DNA of 64,000 nucleotides from positions 175,698,907 through 175,762,906 of the forward strand of contig OY755038.1 of the NCBI GenBank assembly GCA_963576565.1. The letters are read 5' to 3'. Positions 44,310 through 56,196 of this stretch are shown in pieces; the stretch's first letter is position 1, and the number at the start of each line of letters is the position of its first letter. A model generated the notes under the pieces. It did no database searches, was not told the origin of the DNA, and worked only from the letters and a program-made list of their open reading frames with translations. The stretch is from Aspidapion aeneum. Its lineage: Eukaryota > Arthropoda > Insecta > Coleoptera > Brentidae. Made by a program: the position numbers and the translations under genes.

Positions 44310-44731
44310 CCAATGACGTGAAAAATTCGACATATATGTAAGATCCGAAGACCGGTCTAATTCTCGGGACCGAGAAATATTAGCGCCAATTTACTTACAA
44401 AGAAACACAAAATGATCCCTAAAAACAGATTTTGATTTTGACCATTCGCTTTTGAAGTGTGCTTAGCTATTATACTCTAAGATCTAGCAAGGGTGCAGAA
44501 ATCTGGTTATTTTTTAGGGTTTTCCAGCAGTGGTTGGGAACACTGATTAATTTATCTACCAATGTGTCAACTAATTTATTTTTTTTGTTAGTGTAATTTG
44601 TATTTTCTGGGGTTTATGCAGATATATTCGAGAAAAATGTAAGTAACTAAAAAGAAAATGTGCGCCAATTTTACTGCAAAGGAACTTTGTTACACATGCG
44701 TCTAGCAATGACTTCAAACACAGTCAAAAAT

Positions 44732-45230
44732 AAAATACTCTGCCAATCTATGAGCACCTAAGCTCACACTAGGTACTATAGTTATAGTGTACGTGTGAGC
44801 TAATATAACTAAAAACTGAAATATATTTTATTTAACTCCAGACTCAATTACCTTTCGTTTGATACCACACAAGCCATGTTTTAAAAAAACTAAAATGTAT
44901 TTTGTTTAACTCTAGACTCATTTACCTTTCGTTTGATATCACACACGCCATATTTTCACTTAAACTCTGATTTTTGACATTTACCCCACCCTGTTTTTTA
45001 AATAAATTAAAATTCATTTTGTTTAACTCCAGACTTAATTACCTTCCTTACTCTCATTTTTGAAATCTACCCCCACCCTTTTGTTTGGCATGCTTGCGCT
45101 GGATTTCGTTTATTTTTAAATGGGACCACCACGGTCCAAGACCCAGCCTAGGTACCAAATTTCAGTGAAATCGGACAAGCGGTTTTTGAGTTATGCGGGT
45201 TGGTCGTTACAGACAGACATACAGATAGAG

Positions 45231-45265
<35 letters not shown>

Positions 45266-45404
45266 TGGCAAGACAAAAAAGTTTCAAAATCATCTGAAAC
45301 GCAAAGATATATAAAAATTTTTGTAATCGGAGCAACTTTTTTTTTCTCGAAAAAATTAGAATCACCATAGCTCACACTACTATGGTATAGTAGTAGTGTG
45401 AGCT
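44732..45404 (-). mobile_element. AGCTCACAC repeat, copy 5
   Basis: Inverted copy with both end hairpins and a shorter internal array. The tetranucleotide tract is interrupted by gatagagagata. Confidence 0.78.
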
Positions 45405-46169
45405 AATAAAATGAAGCATTGTCCGCACGATAAATGCATTTAGTTCTCAGTCTGAAGACCGTATATGTTATATGTAATGTTGACATTATTCTTTATATAA
45501 TCATTGTAGTTTTGTATGAATCAATAGAAGTTTTACATGGTAATTTTTTTTAAATTTAAACACATAACCCTGGGCTTATAAATTTAATAATATTTGTACC
45601 TAGTTTCCACAAAGTAGCTCCAGGTAGTTTTCTTGTTTTTATAATGTAAATTATATTTATTACTTAGTTTTCTTTTTAAAAAAATCATTCATAAATCTCA
45701 CGACTTTTTCTGTTCTGTTAAAACCTAGATGTTTTAGTCTCCAGCCATTTAGTCCCTAGTTGATTTAACTGCAAAAGCACAAAAAGCACCCTTTCTGAGG
45801 CTTAATTTAAAATAATTCTTTTAAAACACCATATACTAAAACAACTAAAAAAAACTTAAAAGGCACAAAGTACACAAAAATCAATATACCGCCCTCGTCA
45901 TTATAGCTCAAGAGTAATATCTATCAGAAGCAAATATACATTTTTCTAGATTTTAATTTTTCTAGACCAAATTCAATGGAATCAAAAACTTTAATGTCCT
46001 CAACGATTATCCCTTCCAATTTTGTATAGAGAAACCTATACACTAGAAAAAAACCTAAAAATATAAATATATTTTTTTATGATATAACCTTTAGTTTGTT
46101 TAAGAACAGAATAAGTGGTCCCGGATGAAGAAGTTTATAGCTAAAAACTGGATTTAACTTTTTTGCATC
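45405..46169. other. AT-rich stretch without a recognised gene
   Basis: Nothing beyond simple AT-rich sequence could be supported. Confidence 0.35.
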
Positions 46170-46788
46170 TACAGGGTGTCCCATAAATTAGGAGCCATAG
46201 TGCATCACGTGATAGAGGAGGTTGTTTCCGAGAAAAAAGTTAATATAATATGGGGGTCAACACACATCTGTGAAAATTAGAAGAGTGGGGGAAAAGGGTT
46301 TTACAAAAAAAGAAAATCTGTCACAGCCAGCTGAATACGTGGCGTGGTATACCTTTTTTTGATAAAATTACAAGTTAAAGAAATAGAGACTGTCAAAATA
46401 ACCTCCAAGAATGTACAAAAAATAATAATTTTTTAAAATAATAATTTTTGCTTACTTATTCTTTTAAAAAATATTAATAATATTTTATTATTATGTCTCG
46501 CTAGAGACTTGCTTTTATTAACAAAAATAATAAAAAAAATATTGCGTTTAATATGGCATTTATAAAAGTTTATACCAAAAAAATAGTTTTTACTAAAAAA
46601 AAGTGACAGACTAATTTTTTTCAAAATAATTTTTATTCAAATTTTATCATATTTTTACTGCGTTTTTTAACAAAGTTATTATCAAAAAAGTTTAAAAAAT
46701 TGCCAACTTTGATGCTCTGTAATTTATCAGACATGACCTCCTCTATCACATGTTGGCCTATGACCCCTAAGTTATGGATCACACTGTA
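46170..46788. mobile_element. TACAGGGTGTCCC MITE, copy 4
   Basis: Left end TACAGGGTGTCCCATAAA, right end gttatggatcacactgta. Opposite internal orientation to copies 2 and 3. Confidence 0.7.
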
Positions 46789-47275
46789 TATTTATGTAAA
46801 TGGAAGTACCTATTAATAAAGTTGTTGAACGTTGATTTGACAAACTGTGTCTTAAGTTTCAACAAACTGGTTGGTATAAATTAGGGTCATTTTTTTTTAA
46901 ACCATACAGTGTGGTTACTCCGTATATCACGGATGTTTTCTATTTTTAGAATTCTTATAGTAATTAATCCCCTTCACTTAAAAATATATTTTAAATATTT
47001 TTAGGTTGATTTTATATTTTTACACCGGGGATCATAAACTTGGACTTCAACTTTTTTATCAAATACACTAATTGAACTTACAAAAGGAGGTATTTTAAAA
47101 AATTATTAAAAAAAATATATTTCCTAAATACACATTTTTAATAAAGTTTCCAAATTTTTCAACTGCTACTAATATAACCAAAAGCTGCTTTTGAAATAGC
47201 AGGTTACAATACACAGTTAGTTAACCCAGCTGGAAAAGTTTTGGTAGGATCAGATAGGATAAGGATGCGATAGGC
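46789..47275. other. AT-rich stretch without a recognised gene
   Basis: No exon, RNA gene or inverted ends seen. Confidence 0.35.
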
Positions 47276-48444
47276 TAGAGTAATCATAACAAAAACATTT
47301 CATGTAAAAAAAAGACAAGTACGCGAAAGTGGTATTCCGTAAAAAGAATTGAGATAAAAGTAAAGCCAAACCTCTAATACAAATTTCAAAATGAAAGGTT
47401 CTTATTAGTTTGGAAATGTTTAAATAATATTTAAGTTTTAAAGTATTAAAATATGCAGAATATTGCTTTGTTTGTTTCTTATAGCTTTATTAGCCTTCTA
47501 AAGCTTAGCTCTCTAGCGTTTCTGCTAGTGGTCAATGTTGTTTTTACATAATTTTGCATTTATAGAGGAAGGAAGTAAATTAAAATTTTGTGGCTTTTTA
47601 ATTTTTTCTGTATGGTTTTATCAAAGTTCCTATCAGCCTTTCAAAGCTCAGCTCTCTAGCGTTTCTGGAAGTGGGCAATGTTACTTTTATATAACTACAT
47701 TAATAGGGGAGAAAAGTAAATAAAAATTTTGCGTTTTAAAAATTTTTCCATAACTTTTCATTTACTGGGAGGGAAATAATTAAAACTTTGTGGTTTTTTA
47801 ATTTTTTTCTATAGTTTTATCATAGTTTCTATCAGTCGTCCAAAGCCCAGTTCTCTAGCGTTTCTGGAAGTGGAGAATGTTATTTTAACATAACTTCACA
47901 TTTATAGGGGAGGGAAGTTATTAAAATTGGGGGTTTTTAATTTTCTTTTAAAGTTTTATCATAGTTCCTATCGGCTTGCCAAAGCTCAGCTCTCTACCGT
48001 TTCTGGAAGTGGGCAATGTTACTTTTACATAACTTTACAATTATGGGGAGGGAAGAAAATTAAAAGTTTGGGGTTTTTCCAATTTTTTCTCATGGTTTTA
48101 TCATAGGTCCTTTCAGCCTTCCAAAGCTCAGCTCCCTAGCGTTTCTGGAAGTGGGCAATGTTACTTTTATATAAATTTACATTTATAGGGGAGCGAAGTA
48201 AATTAAAATTTTGGTGTTTTTAAATTTTTTCCTTTAGTTTTATGATGGTGCCTTTCGGTCTTAAAAAGCTCAGCTCTCTAGCATTTTTGGAAGTGGGCAT
48301 GGAATTCCATGAAACTTCAAGGGGTTGTTAACTCCATGAAGATCTACGACTGTGCAAAGTTTGAGATTCCTAGCTCGAGTTTTGGATAGGTCAAATATCG
48401 GCTGAAATGTTTCAAGAAAAGATGTTACGGCGCGCGAACTCAGA
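47276..48444 (-). mobile_element. TCTGAG tandem-array element, copy 3
   Basis: Inverted copy. Its 5' end at 48444 reads TCTGAG then directly TTCGCGCGCC, so the GGCAC hairpin block seen in copies 1 and 2 is absent. Six to seven array units span 47480-48330. At 47280-47420 lies one palindrome arm, here extending to acatttcatg. Confidence 0.68.
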
Positions 48445-49099
48445 TACATGTTTTATTGTCGAAAGGTACATATTCCTTATTGACAAAGCTTTAATTTAAT
48501 TCTAAATTTAATGTATAGTTTCGTCCCACCTGGCAGTGAATAATTAAAAAGGACAATCGGTTGAGTCTAATGTATGTCATGCCTTAGAAACGAAAGGAGG
48601 TCTACACTACAAAAGTTAAACATTTTTTAAATATTTAAAAGTAAACACATTTAGTGGTAAAAAAATTTAGTGGTACACAAATACATAATTAAATTAAGAT
48701 TATTGCACAGAAGTTAAAAATAGTATAAAAAAGGTGATAGAAATAAAAACCAACTATAACTACAAAACAAAAAATAATAATAACAGGAAAACACTTAGCC
48801 AGGTTACTGTGTAGTCAAAAAGAATAAAAACGTTAAAAATTTTAAAACACATTAAACATAGATAGTGTTCAGTCCCTGCGCCCTTTTTGTAGAAAATTTG
48901 TGGGTTTGTTATTAGAAATCTATTTTCTTTAGTTTTTCTTATTTTATAGTTATATTCCTATGAAAAATACATTCCATTTTTCTCCCCTGAGAATCTACCC
49001 CCAACAGATAGATAAATATGTGATATGTCAGGTGTAAATTAAAAATAAATATTACATAATGCTGACAGATAGGGATCCAATCTCCACAAGAGTAATCCG
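48445..49099. other. AT-rich stretch, probably LINE 3' flank
   Basis: No gene found. The last part is next to the LINE C-terminus and may include its 3' untranslated region. Confidence 0.3.
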
Positions 49100-49825
49100 A
49101 GAAACAAGGACTAAAAGTCCGTCTTTGTAAAAGAAACCTGAAGAAACTCTGCAACAGTGTTAAATGCATGTTCGAATAGTATTTCTTTTGTCTTTCGAAA
49201 CTTGCGGAGATCTGTGATGGTAAGAAGGCTTTCAGGCAGATGAATATAGATTATTCTGTTATAAAATATAGGTTTTTGAGGAAGTGTGGTATGTGGAATT
49301 GGAAGCCGAATGTTAGTTGCTTGATATGTTATACGGGAACTCGCGAGTGGAAACATAAATATATTTTTGTGAATTAAGTTACTGTTTCAAGAATAAAAAG
49401 TGAGGGCATAGTTAATATTTTGCTGCATATGAAAGGTGGCTTACAGTGAGTTCTTATTTAAGCCTGAAGACTCGGTCAAACATATATTAGCTACAACACC
49501 CCCATAAAGGTAAACCGTAGCCTAGATGTGAGTCAAATACGACATGGTAGACTGACTTTGCAGCTAGTGCTCTCAACTTAGTGGCCGCTGCACGAAAACA
49601 ACAGATCGAAGCAAGTTTTTTATTAAGAGCCAAAATATGTGACTGGAATTTTAAGCTGAAATCAATCTGGAGTCCAAGGAATTTAGTATCTTTCGAGGTT
49701 TTAATTTGAACCTGATCACACTCAATATTTTCTATATTACCACGGAACCCCAAAACGTGCCAGGACCGTTTTCTAAATGGCCTTAAACAGAAAAAAGCCG
49801 CATCAAAATCGGTTTTACACAAACA
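49100..49825 (-). pseudogene. LINE ORF2 C-terminal remnant
   Basis: The upstream part (49822-49487) reads SKDTKFLGLQIDFSLKFQ and SVYHVVFDSHLGYGLPLWG, the RT thumb region. After at least two stops the downstream part (49356-49111) reads NIRLPIPHTTL, FYNRIIYIHLPESLL and LRKFRKTKEILFEHAFNT, the typical C-terminal tail of CR1/jockey-type LINEs. RT catalytic core and endonuclease are missing, as in 5' truncation. Different from the LINE at 0-1.1 kb. Confidence 0.85.
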
Positions 49826-50178
49826 GTAGCTATCTCACGATATTTTCGTCGAAGGTTTTATAATTTAAATTTTACTGTTATAACATAAAACGATTGTATT
49901 TATGTATAAAGGTCCTAAGCACTCGCTAAAGACAAATAAAATCACAAACACACAAATCGTAGCTTTGGTGGTGGATCGTAAGCCACATAACAAAAACTTT
50001 GTTGTCAAAAGTTCCAAGCTGCTTCGGTTTATTTGCTAATGTGGGTTATTTACATCTTTTTGCCAATTTTCTGTTAAACAAGAATTTTAGAAAGGGCGTG
50101 GGTTAGAATACTTTATGAATTTGAATATTTGTTTATAGTCAACTCCATACACCTTTTGTGGTTTATGATTGTTTAATA

Positions 50179-50422
50179 GGGACCTTTTGCAATAAAGCCA
50201 GACAACATTATAAGAACAGCTGTCTTCTTTCAAAATTAGGCCTTTGTGTATTATAAGAATCAAAATTAATATTGCCGCCATTATTAATGGAAAATAACCG
50301 ACTGGATTTATAAATTCGACTTTGGTATCTCAATTTTGAAAGATCAACTGTCAGTTTTCTATCCCTTTCTGTCAGAACAGTGCCCGGCACAATAAGTGCC
50401 TGGCACTATTGCAATAAGTCCC
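50179..50422. mobile_element. GGGACTTATTGC MITE, copy 2
   Basis: Same family as 36618-36893, 244 bp, flanked by TA on both sides. The left inverted end is decayed and partly deleted. Confidence 0.78.
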
Positions 50423-51077
50423 TAATATAACGACGAAATACAACCACAATGCCCATTTCTGTTGTCAACTAAAAATTTTCAAAAAAGTAAACCTATTTGG
50501 AAATATCTAAAATCATTATTCATTACACTATAAGTAATATTATTCTAGGTAGGTATATGTGTAAGAAAATCTGCCACACTGTCTACCTAAGAAAAGTTAA
50601 CGTAAATTGACTTTGGCCAGCTTCTGGAAGAAGGGTGATCTTTCTTAATTAATTAATAAGTTTCAAACCGTAGCGCTGAAAGAAAATATTATTTATAAAA
50701 TAAATGTACTTTGCGGAATTTACTTAATTAACTAAATTTTAATTATTTTTGTTTAATAATCATTATTATTATCATCTGAGATCTCCCAGGAAAATAAAGC
50801 ACAAGTAAAGTTTTTATTATTATTTTAAGTTCCTTTACTAAAAGGGTAAGGCAAGAGTAATGTTGATAGATGTACAATAATTTATCCGTCGTGGACGATA
50901 ATTTTGAATAATTTACGACGTATGTTAGGAGTTGCTTAAAATTGAGCCAATGATCTGCGATAAAATAAAATTTATACAAATAAATAAGATTTTTTAGTAA
51001 TTTTTATTGCTTTTAATTCCTGATTTATTAAACTGCAAAATATTTTAAATTGTATGCTTAAAAGTTTGCAAAAGCTG
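50423..51077. other. AT-rich stretch without a recognised gene
   Basis: Short inverted segments only; the minus frame at 50743 is unsupported. Confidence 0.35.
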
Positions 51078-51790
51078 GTTTGTGGGAAGCGTGGCCTACA
51101 GGTTTAGCGCGTTAATGGGTTGTGGGTTCGAGTCCCACCTGGGCACATGGTTTTTGTTTCAATGTTTCAACCAGGCATGTATGAATGTACGGTAGTGGCA
51201 GTTAGCGTCCTTAAAGGATCTAACCTGGCGCCTAGGCTGCCTCTCTGGGCCCGTTGTGCACCACGTGTGAACCTACTGTGTTCGACTCAGATAATATTTT
51301 AAATACTATCTAGTATATAGAATCCAGTAGACTTCAAATTATATTTTAGGCCAGAAACTTAGTCATCATGATATACCACATAATGCCATGGTTGTAGCCT
51401 TAGACCACTGATGGGTCATAAAGCTTTTGACATAATCAACAGGGTACAGGGAGCCACAATGTGCCCTCAATAGCTGCTAGCTCCAAATAGGCACTCCATA
51501 TACCCTGTCCCATGTGGTAATTTTCGGAATGGCCAGGCCACCAAATTCATTTCAGAAAGTCACCAGATTAACCCATCCCCTTTACCATAGATAGATGTTA
51601 TCTGGTGTGATCCCAAAGGTTACCAGTTTTATTTTTCTTCTGTTAACGTACTGGTCAATGCTCGTCCGTTACCAGACTACCCATTTACCCATGGGTCGAG
51701 GCCCCTTTATTCGCCTCTTACGATAGGCCTAGAGGTTACCTTGGTGCTATTCTTATCTCCGGACACCCTACGGACCTTCAACCAGGCATA
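51078..51790 (+). repeat. tRNA-derived SINE
   Basis: The head carries an A-box-like TGGCCTACAGG (51092-51102) and a B box GGTTCGAGTCC (51125-51135), 33 bp apart start to start, the internal RNA polymerase III promoter. No cloverleaf closes, so it is not a tRNA gene. The body ends with tcgcctcttacgataggc and ttggtgctattcttatctcc (51710-51760), which resembles a conserved tail domain I associate with insect SINEs. Whether head and tail are one 700-bp element is not certain. Confidence 0.6.
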
Positions 51791-52434
51791 CATTTCACTA
51801 AAAATTGAGCGAAAGATCCTAGCTATGATGAAACATTCCATATATATCAAAAAAAACTGTCAATATATTCCAACAATTGACGTTTTGCTTTAGATATCCA
51901 CATAACAAATTGCAAATTTTTCATGGATGTATTCTTCATGTTTTCTTTTGTGAATATCTGGAAAAACCAATAAAACACATCGTGATAAAAACGTCTTTTT
52001 ACCTAACTGTCGCCCACTTCGCCGTTGAAAATACGTAAAGGCGTATCTCGAAATTTGGTGAATATTGGTTAGATACGCCAAAGCACATATTTGAACATGT
52101 TTTAGGTTCAAAAATTTCATAAAAATGTAAGGGCGTATCCCAAAGTTGAAAAAAGTTACTTAAGACGTAAAGGCGCTTCTCAATATACGCCCTTCATACA
52201 AATATTTGAAAGACGGGCTTCTGCCAATTGTTAAAATCTAGATTTACCTTTACCTATTTTCAACGCTGAATTGTGGCCTTCATTACATTTATGTGACAAA
52301 GTTTTATCCCATGATTTACATAGTTTTTACCGTAAATCAATTTAAAATAAAATCATTTTCTAAACTATATAGAGATCTTAACTTCGTTAAAATCCGATTC
52401 AAATTAAAAAAAAAATTGTAACTGCAGCACGGCG
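51791..52434. other. AT-rich stretch with short gcgtatctc repeats
   Basis: Three scattered copies of a gtaaaggcgtatctc-like motif (52035, 52125, 52165). No gene. Confidence 0.35.
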
Positions 52435-52740
52435 AAAGGAAGGGTAATGTTTTGTCGCTTGGGATATGTATGTATTTAAATATGTATGTTTGTTTCGCGC
52501 TAGAGGCTAACCGGCTGAACCGATTTTGACAAAAAAGATGTCACTGAATTGCTACTGATCCCGAAGATGCTATAGGCTATATTTTTTACACAGAAATTCA
52601 CATGGCGGTCGTCAGACGCCATTTTGTCATATGATGTAGGCTTTACGGCATACAAATATGTTTCAGGCGATTTTAATGAAATTCCTTTGATTACCATTGC
52701 AAACATCCTTCAATTTACTTTGCAGTCAAATACTATTAAA
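52435..52740 (+). repeat. repeat with ctgaaccgattttgac core
   Basis: A TATGTATG-rich tract is followed by cgctagaggctaaccggc and ctgaaccgattttgac, the same arrangement (microsatellite, then aaccg..., then CCGATTTT) as in the AGCTCACAC and TACCTTCC families. Ends not defined. Confidence 0.4.
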
Positions 52741-54367
52741 AAACCTGTATTTTATGATACATGACCACTTCTATACAAAAAAAGCAATTAACTAACTAAA
52801 TCGATAAATTAAATTAATTGCAACTTTAAATGGCTTCTCCTAAAAATTCTACTTTTTCGACTTGTGACAGTATTCTTCCGGATGAGCGTTATATAAATTT
52901 TTATTGGTTTATTTGAAATCTACTTCAATGTAACCAGTGTCACCTTAAAAACCTAGCCAATTTAAAAAACAGAATAAAAAAATTAAAAGAAAAAAACTTG
53001 CTTAAACTAAAATTTCAATACTTGACCTCAGTATCTGGCCGTTTGGCCTAAATTTTTTTAAAACCAGTACTCAGTTGTTCTTATAGTAGGTCTTATTTAA
53101 CATTGTTGATGTTTTTGTTAGAAGCCGAAAACCCATGTTTAACGGTACTCGCGATATGCATAGCCTTATGTAGATTTCTTTCCCTCAAAAAACGTTTATT
53201 ACAAAATTCTTCCTACCGTGAATGCATAAAAAAATACCTCACTCCAGGTCAAATGAATGAAAAAAGTTTAATACAAACCAAATAACCCTCACACTTACTA
53301 TATTCCGCACCTTATAGTTTTGAGCCCCGATAGCTCTACAACTATAAGACTAGAGTTTTTTATGACGGTTGAGCTCATGATTTGGACAACAAGAGTCCTA
53401 AGAGCTGTTTATTGACAGGTCTCAAATTGTAAAAAGACCTAGAAAATGTAAGTTCAACATTTTGAATTTAATTTCAGTCCCTAAAACCTCATAACAGCTC
53501 GCTGATCAGTAACAAGATATTTACCCTCTCGGTTGCGCAATACTTTTTGGGAGACGGCTGAATCTCAGGAAAAGACACCCTTGGTAAAGCTAACATCAAA
53601 AATTATTAATTTATCTTTTAGGAACAGCTGGTTTCGGGCTGTGTAAGAAGGCGACGAGTGACCGTCGTTTAATAAATGATTTACACCCTGACAACTGTGA
53701 AATTAATCCACGCCCTTTTCATTTGGAAAATTCCACATATCTAAAAATTTAATACTTATTATTTTTACACAGAATAGTTTATATTTAGAGTTTTTCTGAA
53801 AAATATGTATTATACAAAAATAAATTTATTTAGCCCAGGCCTCTGTTTTTTATACTCTCGGACTTTTAGTCCTAATAAATATATGAATTTTTATTCTCTG
53901 GAAACAGGTTATTAAGTGGGACAGTTAACTCCTGAGTCTGCACCGAAATCTCATATTTATCAGAACTTCAAATTAAAAAAGCTCTATTAAACTTTTTTAT
54001 ATTCTCTAAAACTGGAATCCAATTAAATTATCTTAACCTTAAATGTAGTGATGTTTTTCAAACTTAATATGTACTACGTATTTATTTAGTCCTATAAAAC
54101 AAATACTAGTAAAGTTTTTGCTAGGAAAAACTCAGTAACAGTACTCGGTTGGTAAAAATATCCCTAAAAATACTCCACTTTTATAGCCAATTGTATCTCG
54201 CATATCCAAGGAAAGTCACGACCTGAATTGCATTATTTCTTAACCTTCCGCTACACGCGCCCAAAAGTGAAACCGTGAGTCCGCAATGTGAAAAAAAGAT
54301 AGTTTGTAGCAGGAAAAAGTAAAAATGATTGCTTAATGACAGAAATGTCTTTAAAAATTATAATATA
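52741..54367. other. no supported gene
   Basis: Mostly AT-rich. A less AT-rich patch at 53630-53720 follows an acceptor-like ttatcttttag but has no open frame longer than 16 codons. Confidence 0.35.
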
Positions 54368-54690
54368 CTATACTAAAATAATAATACATATAATTGTACA
54401 ATATTCCAGGCACATATATTTTCCACACTTCATACATGAGTACTTTGTAGGACGGGTTTTCTTTCGATCACAGTAACTGCAACGTGGACGTGGTCGACGT
54501 CGTGGAACAGCTGCATCTACAGGTGCTAGATATTGTAGAGGTTCATATCCAGTTAATTCTTTTATTCTCATTAATACCTGTTCTGGTAAGCTAGCTATTT
54601 GTGCCCGTTGGCGTAATAATGACTTTTGCAGACGTTTCCGGTCCTTTTCATAAGAAAACCTTCTCAAAGGAATGCTTTTTGTACCTACCT
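54368..54690 (-). CDS. piggyBac transposase C-terminal zinc-binding exon
   Basis: The minus frame reads LRRFSYEKDRKRLQKSL, then ELTGYEPLQYLAPVD, then RCSYCDRKKTRPTKYSCMKC and GKYMCLEYC. The C-x2-C-x12-C-x2-C-x4-C-x3-C pattern with basic residues before it is the cysteine-rich domain that ends piggyBac transposases and binds the transposon end. A stop and an acceptor-like AG lie just upstream (about 54685), so this is probably a last exon. No catalytic DDD domain was found within the window. It could be a transposon remnant or part of a piggyBac-derived host gene. Confidence 0.65.
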
Positions 54691-55378
54691 AATAAGATTT
54701 CCCCTAAAATGTTATTCTTCCCTATACCCTAACCTAACCTAGCTACTCTTTAAATAAATAGAAAAACACCTGATTATCTTTTTTCACAGCAAAAATAAAC
54801 AAAAAAGTTTACAAACGCCAGGGTACTGGCTCTTGTACTTAAAAACCTATTATCTTAACTTTTTTCTACTAATATAATGTAATTTACCTTCAAACCAAAA
54901 TAATAACTTACCTGGAAACGACTTTTGTAAAAAAAACAAATGTAAAAATTTTGAAACATATTTACACGCGCGTGAACTCTCAGTCCTATAAATAATTACT
55001 AGGAAACCACCGCGCGCTCAGGAGACAAACGCATAGATAAACGACTTCGGTTCAGTCCGGTTAGTTCTAAATCGGCAACTTGGGCTGTTTGAAAGATCAT
55101 TAACTCTGTGACGACCCCTACTGAGCTGTTTCGCGAACTAAAAGGAGTGGCGTGAAATTTAAATCGCCTTTTACAATTTTTTTTATTTTTAATGTTTATG
55201 AAATTTTTAATCTGTTAATATTTTATAAACACATAAATTGTCTTTATAATATATAAACTGATTAAAAATGGTATTAAGTGCAATAAATGAAACATTTTCA
55301 TTTACCACAGATTTTATTATTTAAAAAAAAAATTACATATACCACATAAATAATATAATACAAAGACTAAATAGATTC
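54691..55378. other. no gene; less AT-rich patch at 54960-55165
   Basis: The patch contains tataaata (about 54987), gcgcgctcag and cgcgaacta. It could be a promoter or untranslated exon, but nothing decisive is visible. Confidence 0.3.
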
Positions 55379-55582
55379 ATTTTCGGGCTGATCCTCAAAA
55401 TAAGGTAGTAGTAGCCATATAAGTGGGTATTCACATTTCATTCTTCCTTTTCAGATTTCATCACCTTCATTTCATCGCCTTTCCATCCATTTTGGTTGTG
55501 CCGTGCTGATGATGTCTAAGGAGACTGAAACATCTTTGTATACGGTTACTACTACCTTGTTCTGAGGACCAGCCTGAAAATT
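55379..55582 (+). mobile_element. MITE carrying a hammerhead-like motif
   Basis: Left end ATTTTCGGGCTGATCCTC, right end (complement ATTTTCAGGCTGGTCCTC); the inverted match runs on through aaggtagtagta over about 45 bp. The interior holds a hammerhead-like fold at 55500-55546. No target duplication could be fixed. Confidence 0.65.
55500..55546 (+). ncRNA. hammerhead-ribozyme-like motif
   Basis: Stem I GCCGTG/TACGGT (55500-55505 with 55541-55546, two wobble pairs); core CTGATGA (55506-55512); stem II GTCT/AGAC with loop AAGG; core GAAA (55527-55530); short stem III CA/TG with loop TCTT; cleavage triplet GTA (55538-55540). All conserved core positions are present. The one departure is a T/T mismatch at the base of stem II. 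Confidence 0.5.
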
Positions 55583-56144
55583 AATTTAATTATTCTTTGA
55601 CCAAACCTCAAAAAATTATACAAATATATTGAAAAACCAAAAACTGTTTTGTTTAACTTTTCTCGTGAATGAATAAACTCTTCTCAATGTCACAGTTATT
55701 CTCGAAGAGAATCATTCTTAAATGCTTTTAGTAGCTTAACAAAGATCATGAGATTTAAATAGTATGTCCCGACCTTGGTTATGTAATTTGTGCAGCGTAC
55801 TCTTCGAAGCAGTATGGCTCATTAGTAGTTGCACATCATATAATACTAATAAAATAGATAAAAACTATTACCCATAGGTACTTAGTATGATAAGATAAAG
55901 ATATAAAATTAATAAGGAATAAATTTATCCTGCATACTGCATTATATTGCTGGGCAAACCAGGCATATAAGTCTGGTAGAATAAAATATGTTGTCTTAAA
56001 AATGTATTTCCGTGTCTGATCAGTCACATTAAGAAGATAAAAACCACATAAACTAATGTTTATCTTGGTAAAAACAGCAAACATTTTATGCAATGAAAAA
56101 ATACCAACACATCTAACCTTAAAGAAGAAAATAATAAAACTTAC

Positions 56145-56196
56145 CTTTAAATCTCTCGTAAAACTATGAATTGGATTCCTGTCTGAACTTTGGATA
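56145..56196 (-). CDS. possible 52-nt exon, unrecognised
   Basis: Good acceptor (ttgctttcctgtgtgtag) and donor (aaag/gtaagt). One frame is open, IQSSDRNPIHSFTRDLK. No partner exon was found and the sequence is too short to identify. Confidence 0.2.

Noticed and set aside
51085..51150. A tRNA gene
   Set aside because: A- and B-box sequences are present but acceptor, D and anticodon arms do not close; the head of a SINE explains it better.
55836..56144. Long minus-strand frame continuing past the 56145 donor
   Set aside because: The part beyond the splice donor is hydrophobic AT-rich translation and looks like intron read-through.
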